This document shows, one piece after another, positions 25,126 to 33,577 of a stretch of 64,000 nucleotides of DNA (within the stretch, counting starts at the first letter, position 1; every line of letters begins with the position of its first letter). This stretch comes from CALKZN01 sp050633585 (GTDB taxonomy: Bacteria > Pseudomonadota > Gammaproteobacteria > Arenicellales > Arenicellaceae): contig JBOEGT010000015.1 of the NCBI GenBank assembly GCA_050633585.1, positions 30,088 through 94,087 on the forward strand, given 5' to 3'. Made by a program: the position numbers and the translations under genes. The notes below the pieces were generated by a model. It was not told where the DNA came from. It did no database searches and saw only the letters and a program-made list of their open reading frames with translations.

Positions 25126-25791
25126 TCAGTCAATAATTTTCCATTGTTGTTGCTGCGCGTATTCTCTGAGTGATTGGTCGGGTGTGACGGCGACAGGGCG
25201 AGTTACTTTCTTTAAGAGCGGTAAGTCATTATGTGAGTCGCTATAAAACCAGCTTTCATAGTCTTTGATGTTTGAGTTTGAGGAGTAATTCTCTGATAGG
25301 AAGTGGTTGAGTTTTTCTATTTTTCCCTCTTGGAAGCAAGGTGTGCCAAATAGTTTTCCGGTAAAGCCTTTATTATTTTGTTCTGGCTCTGATGCAATGA
25401 GGTGTTCTATACCAAAAATATCAGCAATGGGACGAGTGATGAAGCTATTGCTGGCGGTGATGATAATTACCTCATGTTCAAGATCTTGGTGGAGTTTGAC
25501 TAAGTCTAATCTGGCTTGTGTGATCATGGGTTGAATATAGTGTTCAACGTATTGTTCGCGCCACTCCTCTAGTGTTTCAATCGTATTTTCTTTGAGTGGC
25601 GTAAATTGAAATGCCAGAAATTCATGGATGTCTAGCTTGCCTTGTTGGTACTGCTGGTAAAATTTGTCCTGTGCTTCAGTTTGTTCTTTTGCATTGACAG
25701 CATTAATTGATGCAAGGAATAGTCCCCATGCATGATCACTGTCTCCAGTTAATAAAGTGTTATCAAGATCGAAAAGGGCAAGTTTTTGCAT
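25126..25791 (-). CDS. HAD-IB family hydrolase (SerB-like phosphatase)
   Basis: A 221-residue haloacid dehalogenase-superfamily phosphatase, subfamily IB. Motif I is FDLDNTLLTGDSD (residues 7-19) with two catalytic aspartates, motif II is IIITASNSFI, and motif III/IV is YSDSHNDLPLL. The helical cap fits small phosphatases that act on phosphoserine-like or lipid substrates. The substrate is not shown by the context (bcp downstream, rppH divergent upstream). Confidence 0.87.
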   Translation of the reverse strand: MQKLALFDLDNTLLTGDSDHAWGLFLASINAVNAKEQTEAQDKFYQQYQQGKLDIHEFLAFQFTPLKENTIETLEEWREQYVEHYIQPMITQARLDLVKLHQDLEHEVIIITASNSFITRPIADIFGIEHLIASEPEQNNKGFTGKLFGTPCFQEGKIEKLNHFLSENYSSNSNIKDYESWFYSDSHNDLPLLKKVTRPVAVTPDQSLREYAQQQQWKIID

Positions 25792-25853
25792 TGGTGGCGT
25801 TTATTAAGTTAGAGTTAAAAATAAAAAGCATAAATTAATTAGCAATATTATAT

Positions 25854-25893
25854 CTGCAATTGCAGCAGTAAGTTTATTAAGAGACAATTGTCT
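25854..25893. repeat. Two 12-bp perfect palindromes before rppH
   Basis: CTGCAATTGCAG (25854-25865) and AGACAATTGTCT (25882-25893) are each fully self-complementary, share the CAATTG core and have centres 28 bp apart. The second ends one base before the rppH start codon and overlaps the region where the Shine-Dalgarno (AAGAGA) lies, so it could fold over the ribosome site or be a repressor site. Confidence 0.6.
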
Positions 25894-25894
25894 G

Positions 25895-26425
25895 ATGAGT
25901 TTTATTAATCACAAAGAGCCTCCATTTGTTGATGATGGATATCGCCCGAATGTGGGTATTGTCATTATTAATGATGACGATAAAGTGTTTTGGGCGAGAA
26001 GAGTTTCTGGCGATGGCTGGCAATTTCCTCAGGGAGGTATAGATGATGGTGAATCTATCTTGGACGCAATGTATCGTGAGCTTGAAGAGGAAACCGGCTT
26101 TTTAGCAACGGATGTTGAGTTGGTTGCTCGTACTCAAAGTTGGTTGAGATATGATTTGCCTGATCGGTTTTTAAATGGAAGCAGGGCCGCAGAGCATCCA
26201 TTAAAGAAGCGCTTTAGAGGGCAAAAACAGGTGTGGTTTTTATTGCGTTTGTTGAACGATGGAATTGAGCCAAATTTTGAATTAAATGAGACTCCTGAAT
26301 TTGATGATTGGTGTTGGATTGGATATTGGAAGGCTGCGGATAGAGTTGTTGATTTTAAAAGAGAGGTTTATATGCAGGCTTTGACAGAGCTTGCTGATCA
26401 AATCCCTGATAATCCATTTTCTTGA
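25895..26425 (+). CDS. rppH: RNA pyrophosphohydrolase RppH
   Basis: A Nudix hydrolase of 176 residues that removes pyrophosphate from 5'-triphosphorylated mRNA and so triggers RNase E decay. The N-terminal GYRPNVGIVIIN and the full Nudix box, GGIDDGESILDAMYRELEEETG (about 48-69), identify RppH rather than a generic MutT. The basic patch HPLKKRFRGQKQVWFLL that binds RNA is present. It is divergent from the HAD gene. The leader contains two palindromes. Confidence 0.94.
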   Translation: MSFINHKEPPFVDDGYRPNVGIVIINDDDKVFWARRVSGDGWQFPQGGIDDGESILDAMYRELEEETGFLATDVELVARTQSWLRYDLPDRFLNGSRAAEHPLKKRFRGQKQVWFLLRLLNDGIEPNFELNETPEFDDWCWIGYWKAADRVVDFKREVYMQALTELADQIPDNPFS

Positions 26426-26475
26426 TCATTTGAATATAACCATTTTTTCTGAAATAAAAAGAAGTACTCCCTATT

Positions 26476-27678
26476 ATGATATTTAAATCGCGATTTCGCG
26501 TTAGCTTTTATGCCGTTCTGTGTTTGATGCTTTTTGTTGAGGGAGCTTTTGCTCAAAGCACATCCGTCCTCACCAATAAGATGTTTAATGGTTTGTTATC
26601 TGAGCATGCTTTACGCAATGAGTTCCCTGAATATTTGACGGCACCCAACCAAGGAAGTGTCGCTGTTGAGTATACGTTTGATGAAGACTTGCATAATCAT
26701 ATTGCTTCAATTTACCGTGCTTATAAACCTGACTATGCAACCTTTGTGGCCATTGATCCGGCGACGGGGAAGGTGTTGAGTTTGACGTCGTACGTTAAAG
26801 ATGAGGATTATGTTGGAAACTTTGCTTTGGGTGCTAGTTACCCTGCAGCTTCCTTGTTTAAGATGGTGAGTGCGGCGGCAGCAATTGATTCAAAGCTGGT
26901 GTCATCTAAAACAGTGATTCCTTTTAATGGCAAATCAACGACGTTGTATAAGTCTCAAGTTTTGAGGCATAAAGATAATAAATACACAAGGCGAATGACA
27001 TTTTCCGAAGCCTTTGCCCGATCAAGCAACCCTGTTTTTGGTCGGTTAGGTATTGAATATTTAAATGATGAGTTATTGTTTAAGTATGCCGAAAAAATGG
27101 GTTTTGGTGTGCAATTGGCTCAAGATCTGCCTGTACCACCTAGCCGCTTTAATATGGGATTAACTGAGGAGTGGGAGAGGGCTGAGGCGTCCAGTGGCTT
27201 CACAAAAGATATTAATATGAGCCCAGTGCACGCGGCATCGATTGCTGCTGCAATAGTGAATGACGGTGAGCTGTTAGAACCTTATGCTATTGCTAGTGTT
27301 AGGGATCAGCAAGGTAATGTCGTTTTTGAAGGAAAAAAAGTGGTTTCTCGTCAAATGTTTTCAAAATCTACGGCGCAGACAATGAAAAAAATGATGCGAG
27401 AAACCGCTCGAATTGGTTCTGCTCGAAAATCATTTTCATCTCATAGGCGTTACAAAGCCTATAAGGAAGCAGAATTTGGCGGTAAAACGGGGTCTTTATC
27501 TGGCTTGAACCCCGAAGGGAGGTACGGATGGTTTGTTGGGTATGGAGAGCGAAATGGTCAGCAAATAGCCTACGCTTCATTGGTTGTGTATAAGGATAAA
27601 TGGGTGGTGCGAGCTGCGCGGGTAGCGTTTGAAGTATTGAATCATGTGTTTAAGCAGTCCTCGTCAAAGTCAGGTTAA
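26476..27678 (+). CDS. Transpeptidase-only penicillin-binding protein
   Basis: A 400-residue periplasmic protein with a signal peptide (about 1-26, AFAQS). All three penicillin-binding motifs are present: S126-x-x-K129 (SLFK), S183-S-N185 and K337-T-G339. There is no glycosyltransferase domain and no class B dimerisation or pedestal domain, only about 80 residues before the catalytic domain. It may cross-link peptidoglycan or bind lipid-linked substrate as an accessory enzyme; its true partner is unknown. Its stop lies inside the left arm of a terminator. Confidence 0.8.
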   Translation: MIFKSRFRVSFYAVLCLMLFVEGAFAQSTSVLTNKMFNGLLSEHALRNEFPEYLTAPNQGSVAVEYTFDEDLHNHIASIYRAYKPDYATFVAIDPATGKVLSLTSYVKDEDYVGNFALGASYPAASLFKMVSAAAAIDSKLVSSKTVIPFNGKSTTLYKSQVLRHKDNKYTRRMTFSEAFARSSNPVFGRLGIEYLNDELLFKYAEKMGFGVQLAQDLPVPPSRFNMGLTEEWERAEASSGFTKDINMSPVHAASIAAAIVNDGELLEPYAIASVRDQQGNVVFEGKKVVSRQMFSKSTAQTMKKMMRETARIGSARKSFSSHRRYKAYKEAEFGGKTGSLSGLNPEGRYGWFVGYGERNGQQIAYASLVVYKDKWVVRAARVAFEVLNHVFKQSSSKSG

Positions 27679-27703
27679 AGAAAAATGTTAAGCTGACTTT
27701 TTT
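27666..27703 (+). terminator. Rho-independent terminator after the transpeptidase gene
   Basis: A 13-pair stem (27666-27678 with 27688-27700; one mismatch) and a 9-nt loop are followed by a T6 tract. The TAA stop of the gene is the end of the left arm. Confidence 0.8.
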
Positions 27704-27734
27704 GCCATAATCCTCAGGGGTGAGAGGTGTTAAG

Positions 27735-28253
27735 TTAGCGGCGGATTTTTTGAATCAACTGCGTGGTTGAGCGGTCAAATTCAAATTCAATAGAATGCAC
27801 TTCTCCTTGGTTGCTGATGACGTGATCCGCGCCAACAATATCGTTGGCTTTCCAGTCACCACCTTTGACTAAAATATCTGGCGTGATGGCTGTGATAAGG
27901 TTTATCGGTGTATCCTCGTCGAAAGCAATAACGGCATCAACGCACTCCAGTGCAGCGAGTAATGCTTGTCGGTCTTCTAGTGGATTAATGGGTCTATCTT
28001 CCGCTTTGCCTTGTCTTTTGACAGAGTAGTCAGTATTGACTCCGACAATTAATGAGCCGCCTAAATTCCTGGCGCTTTCAAGATAGGTGACGTGCCCGCG
28101 ATGTAAAATGTCGAAGCAACCGTTTGTGAAAACAATAGGTGTTTTTAATGGCTTGAGTTTTTCTTGGAGTGCCTGGGGTTTTATTCCTTTTGGGAAAATT
28201 TTTTTTGCCGCATTCAGCATAAATGGTGTGTAGGTAAGTGTGTTGAATTTCAT
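27735..28253 (-). CDS. rfaE2: D-glycero-beta-D-manno-heptose 1-phosphate adenylyltransferase
   Basis: Cytidylyltransferase-like enzyme that makes ADP-heptose for the LPS inner core. The nucleotide-binding signature FTNGCFDILHRGHVTYL, with the HxGH motif, and the GVNTDYSVKRQGKAEDRP loop are clear. It equals the C-terminal half of bifunctional HldE, so the kinase half must be encoded elsewhere. The start is unsure: ATG 28274, 28253 or 28220 are all in frame and none has a good Shine-Dalgarno. The family length (about 160) favours the shorter ones. A 12-bp inverted repeat covers the start region. Confidence 0.87.
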   Translation of the reverse strand: MKFNTLTYTPFMLNAAKKIFPKGIKPQALQEKLKPLKTPIVFTNGCFDILHRGHVTYLESARNLGGSLIVGVNTDYSVKRQGKAEDRPINPLEDRQALLAALECVDAVIAFDEDTPINLITAITPDILVKGGDWKANDIVGADHVISNQGEVHSIEFEFDRSTTQLIQKIRR

Positions 28254-28282
28254 GGCAAATGCATTTGGATGCATTTGCCATG
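28251..28282. repeat. 12-bp inverted repeat over the rfaE2 start
   Basis: CATGGCAAATGC (28251-28262) and GCATTTGCCATG (28271-28282) are exact complements around an 8-nt spacer. In the minus-strand transcript the second arm contains the ATG at 28253. It lies between dolP and rfaE2, which run in the same direction. No U-run follows, so it is more likely a translation-control hairpin or binding site than a terminator. Confidence 0.6.
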
Positions 28283-28313
28283 ATGAGTAAGGCTTTGAGT
28301 ATTTTTATGATGA

Positions 28314-28916
28314 TTAGGTGTTAAATACACGAATTTCAAAAACTCTCACTACGCGAACGACTCCGCCAATAGAGCGAGCAATTTCAGTGGCGCGGTTGGC
28401 TTCCTCTTCAGTCACAATGCCCATAAGGTATACAGTGCCATATTCGGTCACTACCTTCATTTGGTTTGCTTTGGTTTTCATTTTTGCAAGTAATGCGGTT
28501 TTAACTTTGGATGTAATCCACGTGTCGCTTGTTCTGCTAAGGAAAGCTGTTTTCCCTGCAATTCGAACTTCATCAACGACTTGTCTCACGCCATAGACGC
28601 GATTTGCGTAATCAGCGACTTCCTGTTTTAGTGCTTCAGAGTTCACTTCGCCAGTTAATAATAAAATACCGTTATAACTGATGGTGTTGATATGGGTTTG
28701 GCTGCGTAATCGCTTGCTGGATAGAAGAAATTTTTTCATTTCTAATTCGATGCCGCTGTCGTCAAAGTATTCACCCGTTGTGCGGCGATCGTGAATGATG
28801 TCAACAGTGGTGATGGCGACGGTTGCAATTGCTAATTCTGCACAAGCGGAAATTAAGGCCATACTGCCAGCAATAGTCAGCGTATGAAGAATTCTTTTAA
28901 GCTGTATTTTCATCAT
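28314..28916 (-). CDS. dolP: Dual BON-domain outer-membrane lipoprotein (DolP-like)
   Basis: A 200-residue lipoprotein with lipobox LISAC (Cys25) and two BON domains (about 50-115 and 125-195, each with a GxVxxxxxxxxA pattern such as LLTGEVNSEALKQEVADYA). DolP (YraP) binds anionic phospholipid at division sites and supports outer-membrane integrity and BAM activity. Its position downstream of the diaA-like gene, after lpoA-yraN, is the standard gammaproteobacterial order, which supports the name. Confidence 0.9.
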   Translation of the reverse strand: MMKIQLKRILHTLTIAGSMALISACAELAIATVAITTVDIIHDRRTTGEYFDDSGIELEMKKFLLSSKRLRSQTHINTISYNGILLLTGEVNSEALKQEVADYANRVYGVRQVVDEVRIAGKTAFLSRTSDTWITSKVKTALLAKMKTKANQMKVVTEYGTVYLMGIVTEEEANRATEIARSIGGVVRVVRVFEIRVFNT

Positions 28917-28981
28917 GGTTTTATAGTTTTGTTAAAAAGTGTTGTTATTGTATGTCTGGATTATCAAAGCTTATGGCCTGT

Positions 28982-29563
28982 TTATTTGTCAATAATGTGA
29001 TGATCAATGAGTTCACAGATGCAGTGGATAATCAGGCCATGTACTTCTTGGATTCGAGCAGTGATGCTGCCATTCACTCTAATTTCTGAGTCTGAAGGCT
29101 TTAATAAGCGTGCTATTTTTCCACCATCTTTGCCATTTAAGATGATGCATTTAGCGCCTTTTTGGTGGCTTGCTTTTAGTGCAGCAACTAAATTGTCTGA
29201 ATTTCCTGACGTGGTGATCATTAAGGTGATGTCTTGTGGACTTGCCAGCGCACGAATTTGTTTGGCAAAAATTTCATCGTAAGAAAAGTCATTGGCGATT
29301 GAGGTGAGTGTTGAGCCGTCTGTGCATAAGGATATGCCTGGCAGTTCTTTACGGTCGCGATCATACCTGTTTAATAGCTCTGACGATAAGTGTTGGGCAT
29401 CGGCTGCAGAGCCGCCATTTCCACAGATTAATACTTTGCCGCCTTTATCAAAGCATTGGATGATGTCATTGGCGGCATTTTCAATTGCACTTGCCAAGTG
29501 TTGATTGTCTAAAACGCTATTAGCGCTTGCTTGAAAAATGTTTTGAATATCTGGAGACTGCAT
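28982..29563 (-). CDS. diaA: SIS domain protein (DiaA/GmhA-like)
   Basis: A 193-residue sugar-isomerase-fold protein. The phosphosugar-binding loop CGNGGSAADAQHLSSEL (about 46-62) and the TTSGNSDNLVAAL motif are typical of both GmhA (sedoheptulose-7-phosphate isomerase) and DiaA (DnaA-binding initiation factor). The order lpoA-yraN-this-dolP favours DiaA. The nearby rfaE2 and an intact-looking HGLIIHCICELID helix leave GmhA open. The sequence alone does not settle it. Confidence 0.82.
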   Translation of the reverse strand: MQSPDIQNIFQASANSVLDNQHLASAIENAANDIIQCFDKGGKVLICGNGGSAADAQHLSSELLNRYDRDRKELPGISLCTDGSTLTSIANDFSYDEIFAKQIRALASPQDITLMITTSGNSDNLVAALKASHQKGAKCIILNGKDGGKIARLLKPSDSEIRVNGSITARIQEVHGLIIHCICELIDHHIIDK

Positions 29564-29636
29564 GTTGTTTTATATAGTGTAAGTTGTCAGCAAATGCAAT
29601 GAATGGCTGTTTTGTGTGATGTGGTAAAGATTGAGC

Positions 29637-30035
29637 TTAATCGATCACAATGTTTTTAACCCAGTTTATGTCAGGCTGTTGCAAATTACCATGCAAGCCT
29701 ATCACGTCAATTCTACAGGGGATATAGCCTAAATTGTTTGTCATTATGTAGTGTTCTATGGTTGATTTTATTTTTTGGAGCTTGTGGTAATGAATTGCTT
29801 CAATGGGAGTGCCGTGCCGATTGTTTGCGCGATACTTAACCTCGATGAATACTAGGGTGTCCTTGTCGCGCATAATAATATCTATTTCACCGCGTTGGCA
29901 ATGATAGTTTTGTATAACAAGTGTTAGTTTTTGTTGTTGAAGGTACTGGCAGGCAATCTCTTCTGCGATGCTGCCAGTGCTTTTATATTTGAGGCTTTGT
30001 GTTAGCTTTTTACGAAAGAGTGTGTTGAATTTCAT
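29637..30035 (-). CDS. yraN: YraN family protein (UPF0102, nuclease-like fold)
   Basis: From ATG 30035 it has 132 residues, starting 29 bp after the lpoA stop; the longer frame to 30107 would overlap lpoA and is rejected. The restriction-endonuclease-like core is visible: GSIAEEIACQYL, RGEIDIIMRDKDTLVFIEVKYR (an Asp…Glu-x-Lys arrangement) and a closing CRIDVIG. Function is not established; a role in DNA processing is suspected from the fold. It lies between lpoA and diaA as in many gammaproteobacteria. Confidence 0.9.
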   Translation of the reverse strand: MKFNTLFRKKLTQSLKYKSTGSIAEEIACQYLQQQKLTLVIQNYHCQRGEIDIIMRDKDTLVFIEVKYRANNRHGTPIEAIHYHKLQKIKSTIEHYIMTNNLGYIPCRIDVIGLHGNLQQPDINWVKNIVID

Positions 30036-30064
30036 AATCACGTCCTTGTGAACTGGTGTTGAGC

Positions 30065-31897
30065 TTAAGGTATTTTTACAAGCTTTCCTGATGAGAATTT
30101 TGCCCACGTTGGCAGGCGTACCGTATTTCCGTAGCTATCAAGCACTAGCTTACCAGTCATGCCTTGATAGCTGTTGCTTTGTAGTTGTGTGATGATCGGT
30201 ATCAGTTGATAGGCATCATGGCCCAGGGCTTGTAGTCGGCTAGGTTTTGTTGTCGTTGTTGTTGTGGTTGTTGTGTCATCGTTTGGCACCAGTGCTGTCA
30301 TTTCAGGGATGATTAATCCATCTAGGTCAGCTTTTTCACCATCTGGCGCAGATAGTCGGTTTAGGCTTGATGCTCCATAGGTGGGTACTGAGAAGGCGTC
30401 GTAAAAGTTTAATTGAGGCTTGATGTTTTTCGCATCTGAGAAGTTGCTGGCTAACAGTATTAAGTCAATGTCTTCTTTTCGGCTAACGTTAAACTTTGGT
30501 TTCGAGCCGATCACTGAGCTGAGCTCGGTAAAGCGTTGCTCGCTTCCGTAGATGCCGAGTGCGATTTTCACTACGGTGCTTTGATCAAATTCGCCAGGAG
30601 TAAACTCATGGGTTTGTGAGGTGCCACCCAGTGATTGCCATGTGTTCTGAAAAGCATTTGTGAGTCGTTCGCTTTGGGGGGAGTTGGGCGTTAAAATGAT
30701 AGCGTTGACTAGACCTTGAGCTCTGGCATGTTGAGCAATTGCATTACCTTCAGATTCAGGTGTTAAGGAGAATGTATATTGATTGCTTTGATTGTCGTAG
30801 GATTGTCCGCCAATGGTTAGAATTGGAATCGGGTTATTGAGGTTTAGCGCTGTTTCCGAGGCATTTTTTCCTAAAGGCCCTATGATGAAATCCGCGCCAT
30901 TTTGGATGGCGATATTCATTTTTTCTTGAATATCCCCGGCGCCGACATCGTAGAAGCGCAATTGGGGTTTATTGAAGTTGTTGGTATTGTGTGCTTGATT
31001 GATGCCTTTTTCAAACTCTTTAGCGGCGGTGGCAAAGTTTGAGTTATAGGGTAATAAAACGGCAACTTGGCGTGGAGATGTCGTTTGCCAGCTTGAATCG
31101 ATGGAGTCAATATTTGGGTTGAAAATTTGCGGTGAATTGATTCCTAGTGATAGGTTGTTGGGGTTTGATTGAAAGTATTGGTGCTCTCCTAGCCAGTAAA
31201 GCAGGTTCGGGTTTTCAGTTGATTGTGCTAATTGTTGTTTTTCTTCTTCAGTGAGTTCAGACATGATGTTTTGCATCATGCTTTGGTTGGCGGGTATTTC
31301 ACTTTGTTCGATATAGTTTTCTCGATTTGCAAGTGATTCTAGGGCGCCTCTCGAATCTCCTGTTTGGTATTGAGTTCGGGCTTTTAACCAAAAAAAGCGA
31401 CTGTTATCAGCGAGTGATAATAGTGACGGTTGAATATTGTTTAAGGCTTGTAGTGCTGCGTCATTTTGGTTGTTTGCTGCAAAGATGGTTCCTTCAGCTA
31501 GGCTGAGTCGCGCTTGGTCTTTGAGTGATAGACGGCTTTTGTCAATTCGTGCTGCAATGCTTTGTGCATCTGCATAGTTTTGATTTTGAACGAGTTCTTC
31601 GACTTTATCTAAAGGAGGTTGGTTGGGGTCAGATAAGATATCGCTTGTCGATTGGGAAGGTGTGCTTGCAAAGGGGGTAATGTTGTCAAATAGTGGTTCT
31701 TGAGTTGCGGTACTGTCTTGGTAGGGGGTTGAAGATAGTCCGCCGCTTTGTGTGTTGGTGGCAGGTTGTTGGTTAGGTTGGGTGCTTTGTTGATTGTTGT
31801 TGCTCAAAACATCGGTGGTGGGGGCTTTGGTAGATGAAGAGCAGCCAGCTAAGAAGATGATGCAGAGTAGAGAAAAAATCCTTATATGATGTGGCAT
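30065..31897 (-). CDS. lpoA: Penicillin-binding protein activator LpoA
   Basis: Outer-membrane lipoprotein that reaches through the periplasm to stimulate PBP1A. From ATG 31897 it has 610 residues with lipobox LAGC (Cys19); ATG 31945 adds 16 residues before the signal and is less likely. It has a Gln/Thr-rich linker (about 25-80), a TPR-like helical domain (about 100-230) and a periplasmic binding-protein-like domain (about 270-610; VAVLLPYNSNF, ADFIIGPLGK). A run of nine Thr interrupts the last domain. It is divergent from rsmI. Confidence 0.9.
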   Translation of the reverse strand: MPHHIRIFSLLCIIFLAGCSSSTKAPTTDVLSNNNQQSTQPNQQPATNTQSGGLSSTPYQDSTATQEPLFDNITPFASTPSQSTSDILSDPNQPPLDKVEELVQNQNYADAQSIAARIDKSRLSLKDQARLSLAEGTIFAANNQNDAALQALNNIQPSLLSLADNSRFFWLKARTQYQTGDSRGALESLANRENYIEQSEIPANQSMMQNIMSELTEEEKQQLAQSTENPNLLYWLGEHQYFQSNPNNLSLGINSPQIFNPNIDSIDSSWQTTSPRQVAVLLPYNSNFATAAKEFEKGINQAHNTNNFNKPQLRFYDVGAGDIQEKMNIAIQNGADFIIGPLGKNASETALNLNNPIPILTIGGQSYDNQSNQYTFSLTPESEGNAIAQHARAQGLVNAIILTPNSPQSERLTNAFQNTWQSLGGTSQTHEFTPGEFDQSTVVKIALGIYGSEQRFTELSSVIGSKPKFNVSRKEDIDLILLASNFSDAKNIKPQLNFYDAFSVPTYGASSLNRLSAPDGEKADLDGLIIPEMTALVPNDDTTTTTTTTTKPSRLQALGHDAYQLIPIITQLQSNSYQGMTGKLVLDSYGNTVRLPTWAKFSSGKLVKIP

Positions 31898-32058
31898 TTT
31901 GGCACTTTTTGTTAAGGTGTGTTTTGCGCGTGCTGGTATAATCATGTGCGTTTTCTTGTTCTGTTTAATGTAAGTCTTAGGTTTATCTATCGTTATATTA
32001 ATGCGATGTCTTGTGTCACTCAGGATGATTTTTTAATTAATGGTTTAGGTATGAGTTC

Positions 32059-32922
32059 ATGAATGTAAACGCTGTATCTCAAGGCGAACAATCTGGTGTA
32101 TTGTACGTGGTCGCAACGCCAATTGGTAATTTTGGTGATATATCAGAGCGAGCAATTTCCGTCTTAAGGAGTGTGGATTTAATTTTAGCGGAAGATACTC
32201 GTCGGACAAGACCCATGTTGCAGAAATTTGCGATTGGGAAGCCTAAGATCCATTCTTTTCATGAGCATAACGAAGAGCATGCTTCTAAGAAAGTGGTGGA
32301 GAGATTGATTGCGGGCGAAAATATTGCCTTGGTGAGTGATGCGGGTACGCCATTAATTAGTGATCCAGGTTTTGGTTTGGTCGCTGCAGCTCATCAAGCA
32401 CAAGTTCAAGTTGTGCCCATTCCAGGTTCTTGTGCGGCAATTGCAGCATTGTCAGTCAGTGGTATGCCGACGGATCAGTTTTTCTTTGCTGGGTTTCTGC
32501 CTGCAAAGAGTGGTCAACGCCAAAAAACGCTGAATGCTTTGTTGGGGCAACAAGGTACGCTGGTGTTTTATGAGTCGTCTCACCGCATTGTGGCAAGTCT
32601 TCATGATTTGTTGGCCGTTTTTGGTGCGAGAAAAGCGGTATTGGCTAGAGAGTTGACTAAGATGTATGAAACAATTCGCTCGGACGATATTTCTGGTTTG
32701 TTGGAATTTGTTTCGGGTGATGCTAATCAGCAAAAAGGGGAGTTTGTATTGCTGGTAGAAGGTGCTGAAAAGGTAAGTGTTGATATCAATCAAGAGGAGG
32801 TGGACCGCATGTTACGAGTTATGCTTGAAGAGCTGCCATTGAAGCAGGCGGCGAGTTTGACGGCTAAAATTCTTGGTTTGAAAAAAAATACTGTATATCA
32901 GCGTGCTTTGCAGCTTAAATAA
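32059..32922 (+). CDS. rsmI: 16S rRNA (cytidine(1402)-2'-O)-methyltransferase RsmI
   Basis: A 287-residue SAM-dependent enzyme that methylates the ribose of C1402 in 16S rRNA. The tetrapyrrole-methylase fold is clear: LYVVATPIGNFGDISERAI (N-terminal), AEDTRRTRPML, ALVSDAGTPLISDPGF (SAM loop) and FFAGFLPAKSGQRQK. It is back-to-back with lpoA, the common gammaproteobacterial order. rnpB begins within 15-20 bp of its stop, so the rnpB promoter must overlap the end of this gene. Confidence 0.96.
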   Translation: MNVNAVSQGEQSGVLYVVATPIGNFGDISERAISVLRSVDLILAEDTRRTRPMLQKFAIGKPKIHSFHEHNEEHASKKVVERLIAGENIALVSDAGTPLISDPGFGLVAAAHQAQVQVVPIPGSCAAIAALSVSGMPTDQFFFAGFLPAKSGQRQKTLNALLGQQGTLVFYESSHRIVASLHDLLAVFGARKAVLARELTKMYETIRSDDISGLLEFVSGDANQQKGEFVLLVEGAEKVSVDINQEEVDRMLRVMLEELPLKQAASLTAKILGLKKNTVYQRALQLK

Positions 32923-32935
32923 AGGGTAAAATAGA

Positions 32936-33300
<365 letters not shown>

Positions 33301-33332
33301 CTTTTTCGTTTTAGTAACGAAATTTTAATGAC

Positions 33333-33392
33333 GGCTTGATTGCAGATGACTAAAAATTAAAGTCAAACGCAATCAAGCCGTTGTTTTTTTAA
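33333..33392 (+). terminator. Rho-independent terminator after rnpB
   Basis: A perfect 13-bp stem ACGGCTTGATTGC/GCAATCAAGCCGT (33333-33345, 33371-33383) is followed by TGTTTTTTT. The 25-nt loop holds a smaller TGACT/AGTCA stem, so the full fold is a two-part hairpin. Confidence 0.88.
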
Positions 33393-33473
33393 GTTAAAGT
33401 AGATTCTCAAAAGTTGGCCTTAAAAATGGATTAAGTTGCTGATTCAAAAGTGAAAAATCACACTCTAATAACT

Positions 33474-33501
33474 TGACTCATACTGAGTTCTGACGGATAG
33501 T
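33474..33501 (+). promoter_or_regulatory. Putative promoter of the dcw cluster
   Basis: TTGACT (33474-33479), a 16-bp spacer and GATAGT (33496-33501) lie about 80 bp before mraZ. The -10 touches the first MraZ box. The -10 is weak (four of six consensus bases), so the call depends partly on position. Confidence 0.5.
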
Positions 33502-33529
33502 GTCGAAATGTGGTGAAATGTGGGAAATT
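33500..33529 (+). promoter_or_regulatory. MraZ operator: three 10-bp direct repeats
   Basis: Three consecutive 10-mers, GTGTCGAAAT, GTGGTGAAAT and GTGGGAAATT, follow one another with exact 10-bp phasing. MraZ is known to bind repeats of a GTGGG-type box spaced by one helical turn upstream of its own gene. The site overlaps the -10 and probable start point, so autorepression of the cluster is expected. Confidence 0.8.
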
Positions 33530-33577
33530 TCTACTTTTTGCCTTTTTAGCTAAAAAAATAAAATCGGGCACTAACAA

